From Fimbriimonadaceae bacterium (GTDB lineage Bacteria > Armatimonadota > Fimbriimonadia > Fimbriimonadales > Fimbriimonadaceae), in contig JAMLGR010000002.1 in assembly GCA_023957775.1 (NCBI GenBank), positions 1-64,000 on the forward strand: a stretch of DNA of 64,000 nt, given 5' to 3'. Shown piece after piece: positions 1 through 7,576 of this stretch (positions within the stretch are counted from its first letter, which is position 1; every line of letters starts with the position of its first letter). Position numbers and translations under genes: made by a program. Below the pieces are notes generated by a model. That model ran no database searches and was not told the DNA's origin. It was given only the letters and a program-made list of their open reading frames with translations.

Positions 1-1170
1 CTTGCCGTCGAACGGACTTGGCCACCTCTTTGTATCGATCGAGGGTGGAATCGAGGGGCTCCGCAGCGCAAGGGCCAGGGCCTGGTACTGCTGTCGGCGC
101 GCCTGCCACCCCTCCTCACGGCCGATCGTGAAGTCGGTGTCTGCAACAAGCGCATGGTAGATCCTCGCCGCCGTCGGAAAGGCGACCAACGCCTGGAAGA
201 GCTCCTGGCGGGCGTCCTCGAGGATTGGGTCCCTCTCCTTCGATGGCTGGTCGAGGGCCGCCCACGATCTTCGGAACGACTGAACGATCTTGATCCTCGA
301 CTTGCTGGGGCTGAGGAGGCGTGTGAAGATCTGCTCAGGGCCGCTCGGGAGGTCCTCTTCCTTGAGCCCCAGCTCGGCACGCCCTTTCGGCGTGGAGCAG
401 AGCTCGATCAACGACAGGACCCCGTACAGGTCCCCGCGGTGCTCCCGTTTCAGATCGGGAGGAGGCAACGCTCGCACCAAACGGTCCAATGCCAGAGCGT
501 AGGCGGGTTCGTCCCGGTGGATGAAGGACCACTCGCCGACGTGCTGCAAGGCGATCCTCTCGATCGACTCCGCCACCAAGGCTCCGAGGTCGGTCGGCTC
601 CTCGCGGAGGTGTCCAGCCATCGCAAAGAGGCGATCCGCATCGGCGATCGCGTCCGCAGCGCGCCCCTCGCAGGCGGCCACCGTACCACGCAGCGCCGTG
701 AGTTTCGCCGCCTGCCTGACGACGGCATACTCGGGAAACAGCGTGGCAGGCCCTTCCCACTTGCGTTCGAACCAACAACGGGGGAGCTTCACCGCCCGAT
801 CGACGAGCTCCAGTGTCTCAGAGTGCGAAGCCAGCAGCTGCTTCGCCTCGGCGAGCGTTCCCGCGTTGGAATGGAACCTCAGATTGCGGTCGGCTTCGTC
901 CGGGTCGACACGGATCGTGTCCGACGGATCAACGCCAGCCTTGCGAAGCCGGCGGTAGAGCAGGGCGGCGTTCTCGGCGGGGAGGGCGGGCCGCACCGTG
1001 GCCGCGAACTCGGCCGAGGTGGTCGGCAGCCCCTCGGCGCGCGCGAGACGAAGCTGCTCCCGGTACTCCGATTCCTCCTGCCTGGCGTGGATCGACCGAA
1101 CGATCAGCGGGGTCCCGACGACCAGCGCCGCCAGAGCCCCCATGCCAATCCAGGTATTGCGTGTCTTCAA
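1..1170 (-). CDS. Membrane-anchored protein of unknown function, cut by the left edge
   Basis: An uninterrupted minus-strand frame runs from a TTG at 1170 to base 1, giving 390 residues with the C-terminus outside the window. I prefer the TTG to the in-frame ATG at 1143 because it adds a basic start (MKTRN) before a hydrophobic stretch at about residues 8-25, a signal anchor or uncleaved signal peptide. The frame is bounded upstream by an in-frame TAA at 1180-1182. The rest is soluble, alpha-helical looking and rich in Leu, Ala and Arg. No catalytic motif is recognised. It resembles the secreted or anchored helical unknowns common in Planctomycetes and Armatimonadota, but I assign no function. 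It lies downstream of the sugar-binding lipoprotein gene on the same strand, about 115 bases away across a hairpin and a heptamer array. Confidence 0.7.
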   Translation of the reverse strand, partial: MKTRNTWIGMGALAALVVGTPLIVRSIHARQEESEYREQLRLARAEGLPTTSAEFAATVRPALPAENAALLYRRLRKAGVDPSDTIRVDPDEADRNLRFHSNAGTLAEAKQLLASHSETLELVDRAVKLPRCWFERKWEGPATLFPEYAVVRQAAKLTALRGTVAACEGRAADAIADADRLFAMAGHLREEPTDLGALVAESIERIALQHVGEWSFIHRDEPAYALALDRLVRALPPPDLKREHRGDLYGVLSLIELCSTPKGRAELGLKEEDLPSGPEQIFTRLLSPSKSRIKIVQSFRRSWAALDQPSKERDPILEDARQELFQALVAFPTAARIYHALVADTDFTIGREEGWQARRQQYQALALALRSPSIPPSIDTKRWPSPFDGK

Positions 1171-1206
1171 GGGACGCTCTTACAGTTCGCTTCGCTCACA
1201 GCCCCT

Positions 1207-1249
1207 CACCCCCTGCCCCCTCTCCCCCAGAGGGGCGAGGGGGTTCGAA
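1207..1249. repeat. C-rich/G-rich hairpin between two minus-strand genes
   Basis: A C-rich run is followed by its near-perfect complement: CCCCCTCTCCCC, a four-base loop, then GGGGCGAGGGGG with one mismatch. It lies between the binding-protein stop and the next minus-strand gene, so it could act as a transcript end or stability hairpin. There is no T tract on either side, so a canonical intrinsic terminator is not shown. Confidence 0.5.
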
Positions 1250-1250
1250 A

Positions 1251-1288
1251 CCACCACCACAAACCACAAACCACAAACCACAAACCTA
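1251..1288. repeat. Heptanucleotide array (AAACCAC / GTTTGTG)
   Basis: Three exact AAACCAC units at 1261-1281 are followed by a fourth, AAACCTA, at 1282-1288. On the minus strand this reads TAG then GTTTGTG repeated, so the stop codon of the sugar-binding protein lies inside the terminal unit. The same unit occurs right after the rfbA stop at 43822. Confidence 0.8.
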
Positions 1289-2245
1289 GAACAGATTCGG
1301 ATTCGCCTTGAGATATGCGTCCGCGTTCTCCTTGGTCACGATTTCCGTGGGAAGCACGATCTTTTTGTCCGCCGGAGGACCCTCGCCCTTGAGCAACGAC
1401 GCCGCGACCCGAATGCCCTCGGGACCCGGGATCGGGTACTTGAACGTCGCATCCACCTTGCCGTCGAGGATGTACTGGACGATCTCCTTCTGACAACCAT
1501 CGACCCCGACGATGATCTTCTTGGGCGTGCCCGCGGCTTCCATGGCGAGGTACGCGCCGATCGCCATCTCGTCGTTGTGGCAGTACACGGCGTCGAACGC
1601 GCGTCCGGACTGCAAGAACGTGTCCATGTAGTCGCGAGCGGCCTTGCGTTGGTACTTGCAGTCGTCGCCCTCGATCACGGTGATGCCGGGGTTCTTTTTG
1701 AAGACCTCCATCGCCCCCTGCGCCCGCTCCAGGGTGGCGGAGGCGCCGCCGAGTCCCTGGATCATCAGCACGGTGCCCTTGCCGCCCAGCCGCTCGACGA
1801 GATATTCGCCCGCCTTGCGTCCGATCTCGACATTATCTCCGCCGATCAGACACGTGTATTTGTCGCCGGGAATCCCGCGGTCGAGGAGGATGACGGGAAT
1901 GCCCGCATCGTACGCCTTCTCCACGGTTTGCTGCACCGACTCCTTCACCGGGCTGACCAGCAACACCTTCGGCGTTTTCACCAACAAGGTGTCGATCACC
2001 GAAATCTGCTTGTTGGGGTCGTCTTCCGCCGACTGCTGTTCGTACGCGAACTCGTCCCCGTGCTTGGCCGCCTCAGCCTGGATCTCTTTGTCGAACACCT
2101 GCCGCCAAGGGTCCTGGCTGTTGGCCTGGGCGAAAGCCACCAGAGGCTTCGCCTCGCCCGCCGCCGTCGGGGTGCCCCCCTCCGGCTTGCTCCCACATCC
2201 GCCGATCACAACGAGCGCCGCCAGCGCACCGATCATCCACTTCAT
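1286..2245 (-). CDS. Sugar ABC transporter substrate-binding lipoprotein (RbsB-like)
   Basis: This 319-residue protein is a periplasmic-binding-protein fold lipoprotein of the ribose/galactose family (peripla_BP_4 type). It would capture a sugar or sugar-like ligand outside the inner membrane and pass it to the permease encoded upstream. The N-terminus is a lipoprotein signal (MKWMIGALAALVVIGGC) with lipid-modified Cys at residue 17. Family hallmarks follow: LVAFAQANSQDPW near the start, a hinge segment around GIPVILLDRGIP, and the closing segment IIVGVDGCQKEIVQYI. The ATG has a clear GGAGG about nine bases upstream. It is 50 bases downstream of the permease gene, so the two are probably co-transcribed. 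No ATPase gene is adjacent. The ligand cannot be read from sequence. Confidence 0.88.
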   Translation of the reverse strand: MKWMIGALAALVVIGGCGSKPEGGTPTAAGEAKPLVAFAQANSQDPWRQVFDKEIQAEAAKHGDEFAYEQQSAEDDPNKQISVIDTLLVKTPKVLLVSPVKESVQQTVEKAYDAGIPVILLDRGIPGDKYTCLIGGDNVEIGRKAGEYLVERLGGKGTVLMIQGLGGASATLERAQGAMEVFKKNPGITVIEGDDCKYQRKAARDYMDTFLQSGRAFDAVYCHNDEMAIGAYLAMEAAGTPKKIIVGVDGCQKEIVQYILDGKVDATFKYPIPGPEGIRVAASLLKGEGPPADKKIVLPTEIVTKENADAYLKANPNLF

Positions 2246-2295
2246 GCCTGCTACCTCCGGTCACTTCAGAAGATACACCCTTTTCCGGGCGCGGC

Positions 2296-3255
2296 TCACT
2301 TGCGCCCGAGGTTCTGGAGATAGACCGCCACCAGAATGATCAGGCCTTTCCAGCCCATCGCGACCTTGTCGTTCACGTTCTGCAGGATCAGGAGCACGGT
2401 GAGCGAGCTGATGAACAAAGCGCCCACGAACGTCCCCAACGCGTTCCCCACGCCCCCCAGCAGGGCGCACCCGCCCACCACGGCGGCGGCGATCGCGTCG
2501 AGCTCGTAGCCCAGGCCCGCCGCCGGGTCCCCGTTGTTGCCCCGGGCCGTAAACAGGAGCGCCGCGACGGCCACGCAGAAGCCATTGATCGCGTACGCGC
2601 CCATTCGCGTCCGCGTGACTGCGACCCCGGCGAGCCGGGAAGCCTCCTCGTTTCCACCAATCGCGTAGACGTTTCGCCCAAAAACCGTTCTCGCGAGGAT
2701 CAGGGCGGCCAAACCCGTCACCGTGATCAGAATCCACGCGGGGACCGGCAAGGCCGCCTGCGTCTGCTGGAGCGGCGCCAACCCGTCCCCGATGCCCGAG
2801 ATGTTCTTGCTGTCGGTGTACACGTAGGCGATGCCGCGCAGACTCACCATGGCCGCCAGGGTGACGACGAACGGTTGCATCCGCGTGACGCCGATGGTCA
2901 AGCCGGACAAAGCCCCAACGCCGAGTCCCAGAACCAAAATGTACGCGCCCGTCGCCTCCAGCGACATGCCGTCCCGCATCCAGGTCGCCGCAATGCAGTT
3001 GAGCAGGCCGAGCAACGATCCCGCGCTCAGGTCGATGCCGCCCGTGAGGATCACGAACGTCATTCCCACCGCGAGCACGCCCGGGATTGCGACCTGGTTC
3101 AATACGTTGCGCAAGTTGTTTGGGGTGAAAAACAGGGGTTCGAACGCGTACGCGAACACCAGGAGGAGCACGAGGCTCAGCACGCCCTGATACCGCTGGG
3201 CCGTCCGGGCGACGCCCGACCACCCGCCCGGACCACCATCGGTCACCTCGGCCAT
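2296..3255 (-). CDS. Sugar ABC transporter permease (RbsC/BPD_transp_2 family)
   Basis: This 319-residue polytopic membrane protein belongs to the ribose/xylose-type permease family. Alternating hydrophobic segments run throughout, with the family segments VAIPGVLAVGMTFVILTGGI and LSAGSLLGL near residues 50-80 and GYELDAIAAAVVGGCALLGG near 240-260; the last matches the conserved ELDAIAA(V/A)VxGG signature. It should form the membrane channel used by the lipoprotein binding protein 50 bases downstream. It is the first gene of the minus-strand pair and is divergent from the glycoside hydrolase gene, with about 113 bases between. The cognate double-ABC ATPase (RbsA/MglA type) is missing here and must be encoded elsewhere if the importer works. 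Confidence 0.88.
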   Translation of the reverse strand: MAEVTDGGPGGWSGVARTAQRYQGVLSLVLLLVFAYAFEPLFFTPNNLRNVLNQVAIPGVLAVGMTFVILTGGIDLSAGSLLGLLNCIAATWMRDGMSLEATGAYILVLGLGVGALSGLTIGVTRMQPFVVTLAAMVSLRGIAYVYTDSKNISGIGDGLAPLQQTQAALPVPAWILITVTGLAALILARTVFGRNVYAIGGNEEASRLAGVAVTRTRMGAYAINGFCVAVAALLFTARGNNGDPAAGLGYELDAIAAAVVGGCALLGGVGNALGTFVGALFISSLTVLLILQNVNDKVAMGWKGLIILVAVYLQNLGRK

Positions 3256-3368
3256 CCGCCCAGGGGGTTCCCCGCATCCCGCGCCTCGGCTACAATCAAC
3301 TCAACCCGCTGCATTCGTCGCTCCGTCCTTTCGATTCGGGGCGGCGGGTCGGCATCCTTCCGGAGAAA

Positions 3369-5360
3369 TTGATGATCGCCTCTCTGTTCCTCTCCGCCTT
3401 GGCGCTCGCCCCCGCACCGACGATCAGCGTGAAGACCCTTCTTCCCGAAATGACCGATCTGGCGCGGCTCGCGCACCGCCCATCTCCCGCGTACACGCTG
3501 TCCCAAGCGAGCAGCTACGATCGCAAGTCCCTCGAGCCCGGGAACGACGATTGGTTTGCCAACGCCGATTACGGCCAGTTCATCCGCACGATCGAGGTCG
3601 GCAGCCGCAAGGAGCACGTCATGGCGGACCTCAAAGGTCCGGGGGCGGTGGTGCGCATCTGGTCCGCCAATCCAAATGGGGTGATCCGCTTCTACTTCGA
3701 CGGCGAGGCCACCCCGCGCTTTGCGCCCCGGTTGGCCGACCTCCTTTCCGGCAAGACGCCGGGGCTGGGCGAGCCCTTCGGCTACATGGCCGATCGCGGG
3801 GCGAACCTCTACTTCCCCTTCCCGTACGCGAAGTCGCTCCTGATCACCGTCGATGACGACGGGGCACCGGCCAGCCGCCTTTACTACCACGTGGGCTATC
3901 GCACGTACACCGAGCCCGTGGACGTGGTGACCTTCACCCCCGCGCAGATCGCTGAAAACGCCGCGGCCATGAAGCGGATCGCTTCCGAGTTGGAGGACCC
4001 CGGCACGATCCCAACACCGGCGGGAGAGACCGTCCGCGCCGAGTGGACGCTCGCTCCGGGGTCGACCGAGGTGCTGGAACTCCCCTCGGGACCGCGCGCC
4101 ATCCGCACGCTGCGCATGCGCGCAACCGCGGTGGCCAGCCCGGGCGCGGCCTGGACCGACCCGAACCAGACGCACAACGTCCTGCGGCGCGTCCTGCTGA
4201 ACATCCAGGCGGACGACGAAGATTGCGTCAGCTCGCCCCTCGGGGACTTCTTCGGCGCGGCGCCCGGCATCCAGCCCTACCAATCCGTTCCCTTCTCTGT
4301 TGCCGCGGACGGAACGATGACCAGCCGTTGGGTGATGCCCTACCGCGAGGACGCGCTCGTCATCGCCACGAACATCAACACGGTCCCCGTGAAAGTGACC
4401 GTCGAGGCCACCGCCTCGCCCATGCCTTTCGATGCGAGCACCTACTACTTCCGCGCACAGTGGGGCGGTGAAAACGGCTCCACGCGTCCCCACCACGACA
4501 TGACGTTCCTCAATGCCTCGGGCGAAGGGGTCTGGGTGGGCTCGATGCTGCACGTGGCGAACCCGGTGCCCAGTTGGTGGGGCGAAGGTGACGAGAAAGT
4601 GTCGGTCGATGGCGAAAGATTCCCCAGCACCTTCGGCACGGGAACAGAGGATTACTACGGCTACGCGTGGAGCTCGAACAAGACGTTCCAACGGCCCTAC
4701 CACGCCCAACCGCACAGCGAGACGCCGGGCAATCGCGGACACAGCGTGGTGAACCGATGGCACATCTTCGATCCCATTCCCTTCCGGAAGTCGATCCGGT
4801 TCGACATCGAGAACTGGCACTGGGCCGACACCACGACCGCGTTCCTCCACACGGCGTACTGGTACTCGGCGCCTGGCGGAAGCGGACCGGGGAGCATCAA
4901 CCAAGCCCTTCTGGCCCCGCCGGAGATCGTCGCTCCCAAGCCGGTCGAAGGCGCCATCGAAGGCGAGAGCCTCGTGATCGCGAGCCGATCGGGGGGCACG
5001 ACCGAAGCCCAAGAGGGATTCTGGGAGACCTCCGGCGAGAAGCAGCTTTGGTGGAAGGACGTGGCCAAAGGGGACACTCTGGTGCTCCGGGTCCCCGTGC
5101 CCAAGGCCGGACGCTACACGGTGGTGGGCCACTTCTGCATGGCGACGGATTACGGCATCCACACGCTCACGCTGAACGGAAAGGAGCTGGGCACGTTCGA
5201 CTTCTATTCGCCCACCCTGAAGTGGGAGAAGAAGACGCTCGGCGAAGTCGAGCTTCCCGCCGGCGAGGTGTCGCTCGAGGTTCGGTGTGCGGGGGAACAT
5301 GCGGGGGCGATTCCGTCTCGCATGTTCGGCCTGGACTACCTCCTGCTCGTCCCGAAGTAG
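3369..5360 (+). CDS. Secreted GH172 (DUF2961) glycoside hydrolase
   Basis: A 663-residue exported protein beginning with a short hydrophobic signal (MMIASLFLSALALAPAP). The body matches DUF2961, now glycoside hydrolase family 172, whose characterised members act on fructofuranose or arabinofuranose linkages. Seen directly: an early KEHVMADLKGPGAVVRIWSA segment, a FYFDGE strand, and the strongly conserved GTGTEDYYGYAWSS near residue 420, where one catalytic glutamate is expected from characterised relatives. After about residue 530 comes a beta-rich domain with alternating strands (GRYTVVGHFCMATDYG, EVSLEVRCAG), probably carbohydrate-binding. It is divergent from the sugar importer genes, consistent with extracellular glycan breakdown followed by uptake. 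The substrate is not predictable. Confidence 0.85.
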   Translation: MMIASLFLSALALAPAPTISVKTLLPEMTDLARLAHRPSPAYTLSQASSYDRKSLEPGNDDWFANADYGQFIRTIEVGSRKEHVMADLKGPGAVVRIWSANPNGVIRFYFDGEATPRFAPRLADLLSGKTPGLGEPFGYMADRGANLYFPFPYAKSLLITVDDDGAPASRLYYHVGYRTYTEPVDVVTFTPAQIAENAAAMKRIASELEDPGTIPTPAGETVRAEWTLAPGSTEVLELPSGPRAIRTLRMRATAVASPGAAWTDPNQTHNVLRRVLLNIQADDEDCVSSPLGDFFGAAPGIQPYQSVPFSVAADGTMTSRWVMPYREDALVIATNINTVPVKVTVEATASPMPFDASTYYFRAQWGGENGSTRPHHDMTFLNASGEGVWVGSMLHVANPVPSWWGEGDEKVSVDGERFPSTFGTGTEDYYGYAWSSNKTFQRPYHAQPHSETPGNRGHSVVNRWHIFDPIPFRKSIRFDIENWHWADTTTAFLHTAYWYSAPGGSGPGSINQALLAPPEIVAPKPVEGAIEGESLVIASRSGGTTEAQEGFWETSGEKQLWWKDVAKGDTLVLRVPVPKAGRYTVVGHFCMATDYGIHTLTLNGKELGTFDFYSPTLKWEKKTLGEVELPAGEVSLEVRCAGEHAGAIPSRMFGLDYLLLVPK

Positions 5361-5391
5361 CCGATGTGGAATAACCCTAGCGGAGCGGGGG

Positions 5392-5949
5392 ATGGGTGGC
5401 AAAGAGAGACTGCTTGAGGCGGCGCGCGGCTTGTTCGGCACGTCGTCGTACGTCTCCGTAGGCGTCGCCCAGATCCTCGACGCCGCAGGCGTTCAGGCGC
5501 CGACGCTTTACCACCACTTCGGCGACAAGGAGGGCCTTTACGTCGCGTGGGCTCGGGACGCGATGGAACGGCTCGGGCAGCGCTCGGCGCCGTTCCGCGA
5601 CGCGCCTCTCCCGCTTCGGGAGCGCTTCGAGGGGTTCGCGGCCTGCCTCCTGTCGGACCCGGGTTTCGACTTGCTGCTGGCGCTGCGGGAGGCGCCCCAA
5701 CTCGCGCGGCCCGCAAGCGGGGAAACGATTCTCGGCGCCTATCTCTCCCACGTGTACGAGCCCCTGTGCTCGCTGCTGGTCCAGGCCGTCGAGACCGGGC
5801 AGGTTCGGAGGGACCCCATCGGCCGAATGGCCGACGTGTTCCTCATGGGCACCTTCGCGCTTTCCACCCAATACGGCCGCGCGGATCTCGGCCCGCGGGA
5901 GGCCGCCCAGTGGTGGACCGATCGGTTCCTCGTCGCGATGCGTCCTTAG
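5392..5949 (+). CDS. TetR/AcrR family transcriptional regulator
   Basis: A 185-residue one-domain regulator. The N-terminal helix-turn-helix is clear: KERLLEAARGLFG, then VGVAQILDAAGVQAPTLYHHFGDKEGLY, the classic TetR recognition helix ending in YHHFxxKE. The remaining helical part would bind an unknown ligand and dimerise. I chose the ATG at 5392, preceded by GGAGCGGGGG, over an upstream in-frame start that would overlap the hydrolase gene. It follows the GH172 gene by about 30 bases on the same strand and could be co-transcribed with it. Its targets are unknown. Confidence 0.88.
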   Translation: MGGKERLLEAARGLFGTSSYVSVGVAQILDAAGVQAPTLYHHFGDKEGLYVAWARDAMERLGQRSAPFRDAPLPLRERFEGFAACLLSDPGFDLLLALREAPQLARPASGETILGAYLSHVYEPLCSLLVQAVETGQVRRDPIGRMADVFLMGTFALSTQYGRADLGPREAAQWWTDRFLVAMRP

Positions 5950-6024
5950 GGGCGAAACGGGCTCGGATCGGTTGCGTCGCGCCTGGGTGAATCTGCCACA
6001 ATAGCGCCTGGGAGAGTTGGTCAA

Positions 6025-6273
6025 TTGCCTTACGTTGTGACAGAGCCGTGCATCGGCGTGAAAGACAAATCGTGCATGACGGTGTGCCCCGTGGACTGCA
6101 TCTACGAGGCGGACGACATGGTCTACATCCATCCGGACGAGTGCATCGACTGCGGTCTTTGCGAGCCTGAATGCCCGGTCACGGCGATCTTTGTGGACAC
6201 CGACGTTCCCAAGGACTGGAAGGATTACATCCAGAAGAACGCCGTCGAGGCCGCCAGGATCAGCGGCGGCTGA
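6025..6273 (+). CDS. Bacterial-type 7Fe/8Fe ferredoxin
   Basis: An 82-residue soluble electron carrier. The first cluster region reads CIGVKDKSCMTVCPVDCIY, with an insertion typical of seven-iron ferredoxins. The second reads CIDCGLCEPECPVTAIF, a complete CxxCxxCxxxCP. The family usually carries a [3Fe-4S] and a [4Fe-4S] cluster and serves as a low-potential donor. Translation starts at TTG, with GGAGAG about eight bases upstream; the mature start MPYVVTEPCIG is typical of the family. It is convergent with the PilZ-like gene, with only a few bases between. No redox partner is adjacent. Confidence 0.9.
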   Translation: MPYVVTEPCIGVKDKSCMTVCPVDCIYEADDMVYIHPDECIDCGLCEPECPVTAIFVDTDVPKDWKDYIQKNAVEAARISGG

Positions 6274-6276
6274 CGC

Positions 6277-6861
6277 TCACGCCGCATCCTGTTCGACGAG
6301 CCGATTCCAACGAGCGCGCTCGATGCGCCCAAGCTCCTCGAGCTGCACGCCGATTCGGTACGTGCCGTCCTCGATCGACTCCATCTTGCAGTAGCGAACC
6401 TCGGCGTCGCACTCGACGTTGCCAAGCGGCGTGGTGAAGATCACGCGCACGTGTTCGCCCTTTTTGATCTCGCGGGCGGCCACGAGGCCGGCCCCGCCCA
6501 CGCTCAGATCGACGACCGTGGCCTCGAGGGCCTTTCCGCCGCCCGTGATCGTCGCTGTGACGTCTTCGACGGTGACCCGAACCTGTTCGCTCGCCGTCAG
6601 AAACCGCACCGGCTCGGGAATCACAAAGGTCAGCTCTTTGGGGCCGACCGCACGGAGCACGGCACGAAACAGTGCGGTCGACGAGTGCCCGTGCACCTGG
6701 ACCATGAACGTCTCGCCCAGCTTCACCTGCGTCGGCCCACCAAGCTTGACCACCAGATCGGTCCGTGTGAAATCCTTGACCCAGCCCGAGAAGAACTTGG
6801 CGTCCGCCAAGCGCTGCAAACGCACGCGCGTATTGATGAAGATTGCTTCTTGGGTCGCCAT
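6277..6861 (-). CDS. PilZ-like domain protein
   Basis: About 194 residues from the ATG at 6861; upstream in-frame starts up to 6978 would run into the divergent regulator. The N-terminal half is a beta-rich YcgR-like region (GWVKDFTRTDLVVKLGG). The C-terminal half contains DLSVGGAGL, which matches the (D/N)xSxxG motif of PilZ domains. The RxxxR motif normally needed for c-di-GMP binding is not obvious, so ligand binding is uncertain. A role in regulating motility or polysaccharide is only what the family suggests. It is divergent from the GbsR/MarR-like gene, with about 97 bases between. Confidence 0.68.
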   Translation of the reverse strand: MATQEAIFINTRVRLQRLADAKFFSGWVKDFTRTDLVVKLGGPTQVKLGETFMVQVHGHSSTALFRAVLRAVGPKELTFVIPEPVRFLTASEQVRVTVEDVTATITGGGKALEATVVDLSVGGAGLVAAREIKKGEHVRVIFTTPLGNVECDAEVRYCKMESIEDGTYRIGVQLEELGRIERARWNRLVEQDAA

Positions 6862-6958
6862 GACAACTGGTCGCCCACCGGGGCCGTTTCCATACATGTC
6901 GGTTGGTTTGCATCGCACACTCACCCCCCGGACGCCGCGGGAGCGTATCATTTGTACA

Positions 6959-7510
6959 GTGAGCGAAAGTTCAAACATTTCATCAGATCCGATTCTTGCG
7001 GCTCAGGACCAGTTCATCCTCGAGTGGGGCCGCATGAGTTCCAGTTGGGGCATCAACCGAACGATGGCTCAGATCCACGGGCTGCTCTTCATCACGGGAC
7101 AGGCGATGAGCGCGGACGAGATCGTGGAGCGGTTGCACATCAGCCGGGGCAATGCGAGCATGAACCTGCGCGATCTGATGGACTGGGGCATCGTCCGGCG
7201 GTTTCGACGTCCGGGCGAACGCCGAGACACCTACGTCAGCGAATCCGATCCTTGGCAGATGTTCGCCCGAGTCGCGCGCGAGCGGAAACGCCGGGAGCTC
7301 GATCCCACCGCCGGCGCGATCCGGGAGTGCATCGCGGCGCTTCCCCAAGACGGGGAGGCGCCGCAGGCGGTCCTCATGCGCTCCCGACTCCAAGCATTGC
7401 TTGAGATCTTCGAGATCATCGATGCGGTCTACCAGCAGGCCCTGGCTTCGGACGGCGCCCTCCTTCAGGCGCGCGAGTTGTTCCGCAAAGACGAGAACGA
7501 CCGCCGGTAG
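6959..7510 (+). CDS. GbsR/MarR-family winged-helix transcriptional regulator
   Basis: A 183-residue protein starting at GTG (MSESSNISSDP...). It has the GbsR-family layout: an opening helix (FILEWGRMSSSWGINRTMAQIHGLLFI), a winged helix (MSADEIVERLHISRGNASMNL, then LMDWGIVRRFRRPGERRDTY), and a long C-terminal helix for dimerisation. In characterised members this fold represses osmoprotectant or exporter genes, but no such gene is adjacent. No good ribosome site precedes the GTG. A TATCAT hexamer ends only eight bases before it, so the message could be nearly leaderless. It lies 66 bases upstream of lon on the same strand. Confidence 0.82.
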   Translation: MSESSNISSDPILAAQDQFILEWGRMSSSWGINRTMAQIHGLLFITGQAMSADEIVERLHISRGNASMNLRDLMDWGIVRRFRRPGERRDTYVSESDPWQMFARVARERKRRELDPTAGAIRECIAALPQDGEAPQAVLMRSRLQALLEIFEIIDAVYQQALASDGALLQARELFRKDENDRR

Positions 7511-7576
7511 GAAGGCTGGTTTTGCGCGTTTCGCCTGGGTCGCAGACCCAAGCCAATGGTATGTTGAGTTCAAGGC

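Noticed and set aside
6025-6273. Ferredoxin as the missing nuoI
   Set aside because: It is 82 residues with the 7Fe-type first motif, lacks the NuoI N-terminal helix and the second spaced CxxCxxCxxxCP, and lies far from the nuo operon.
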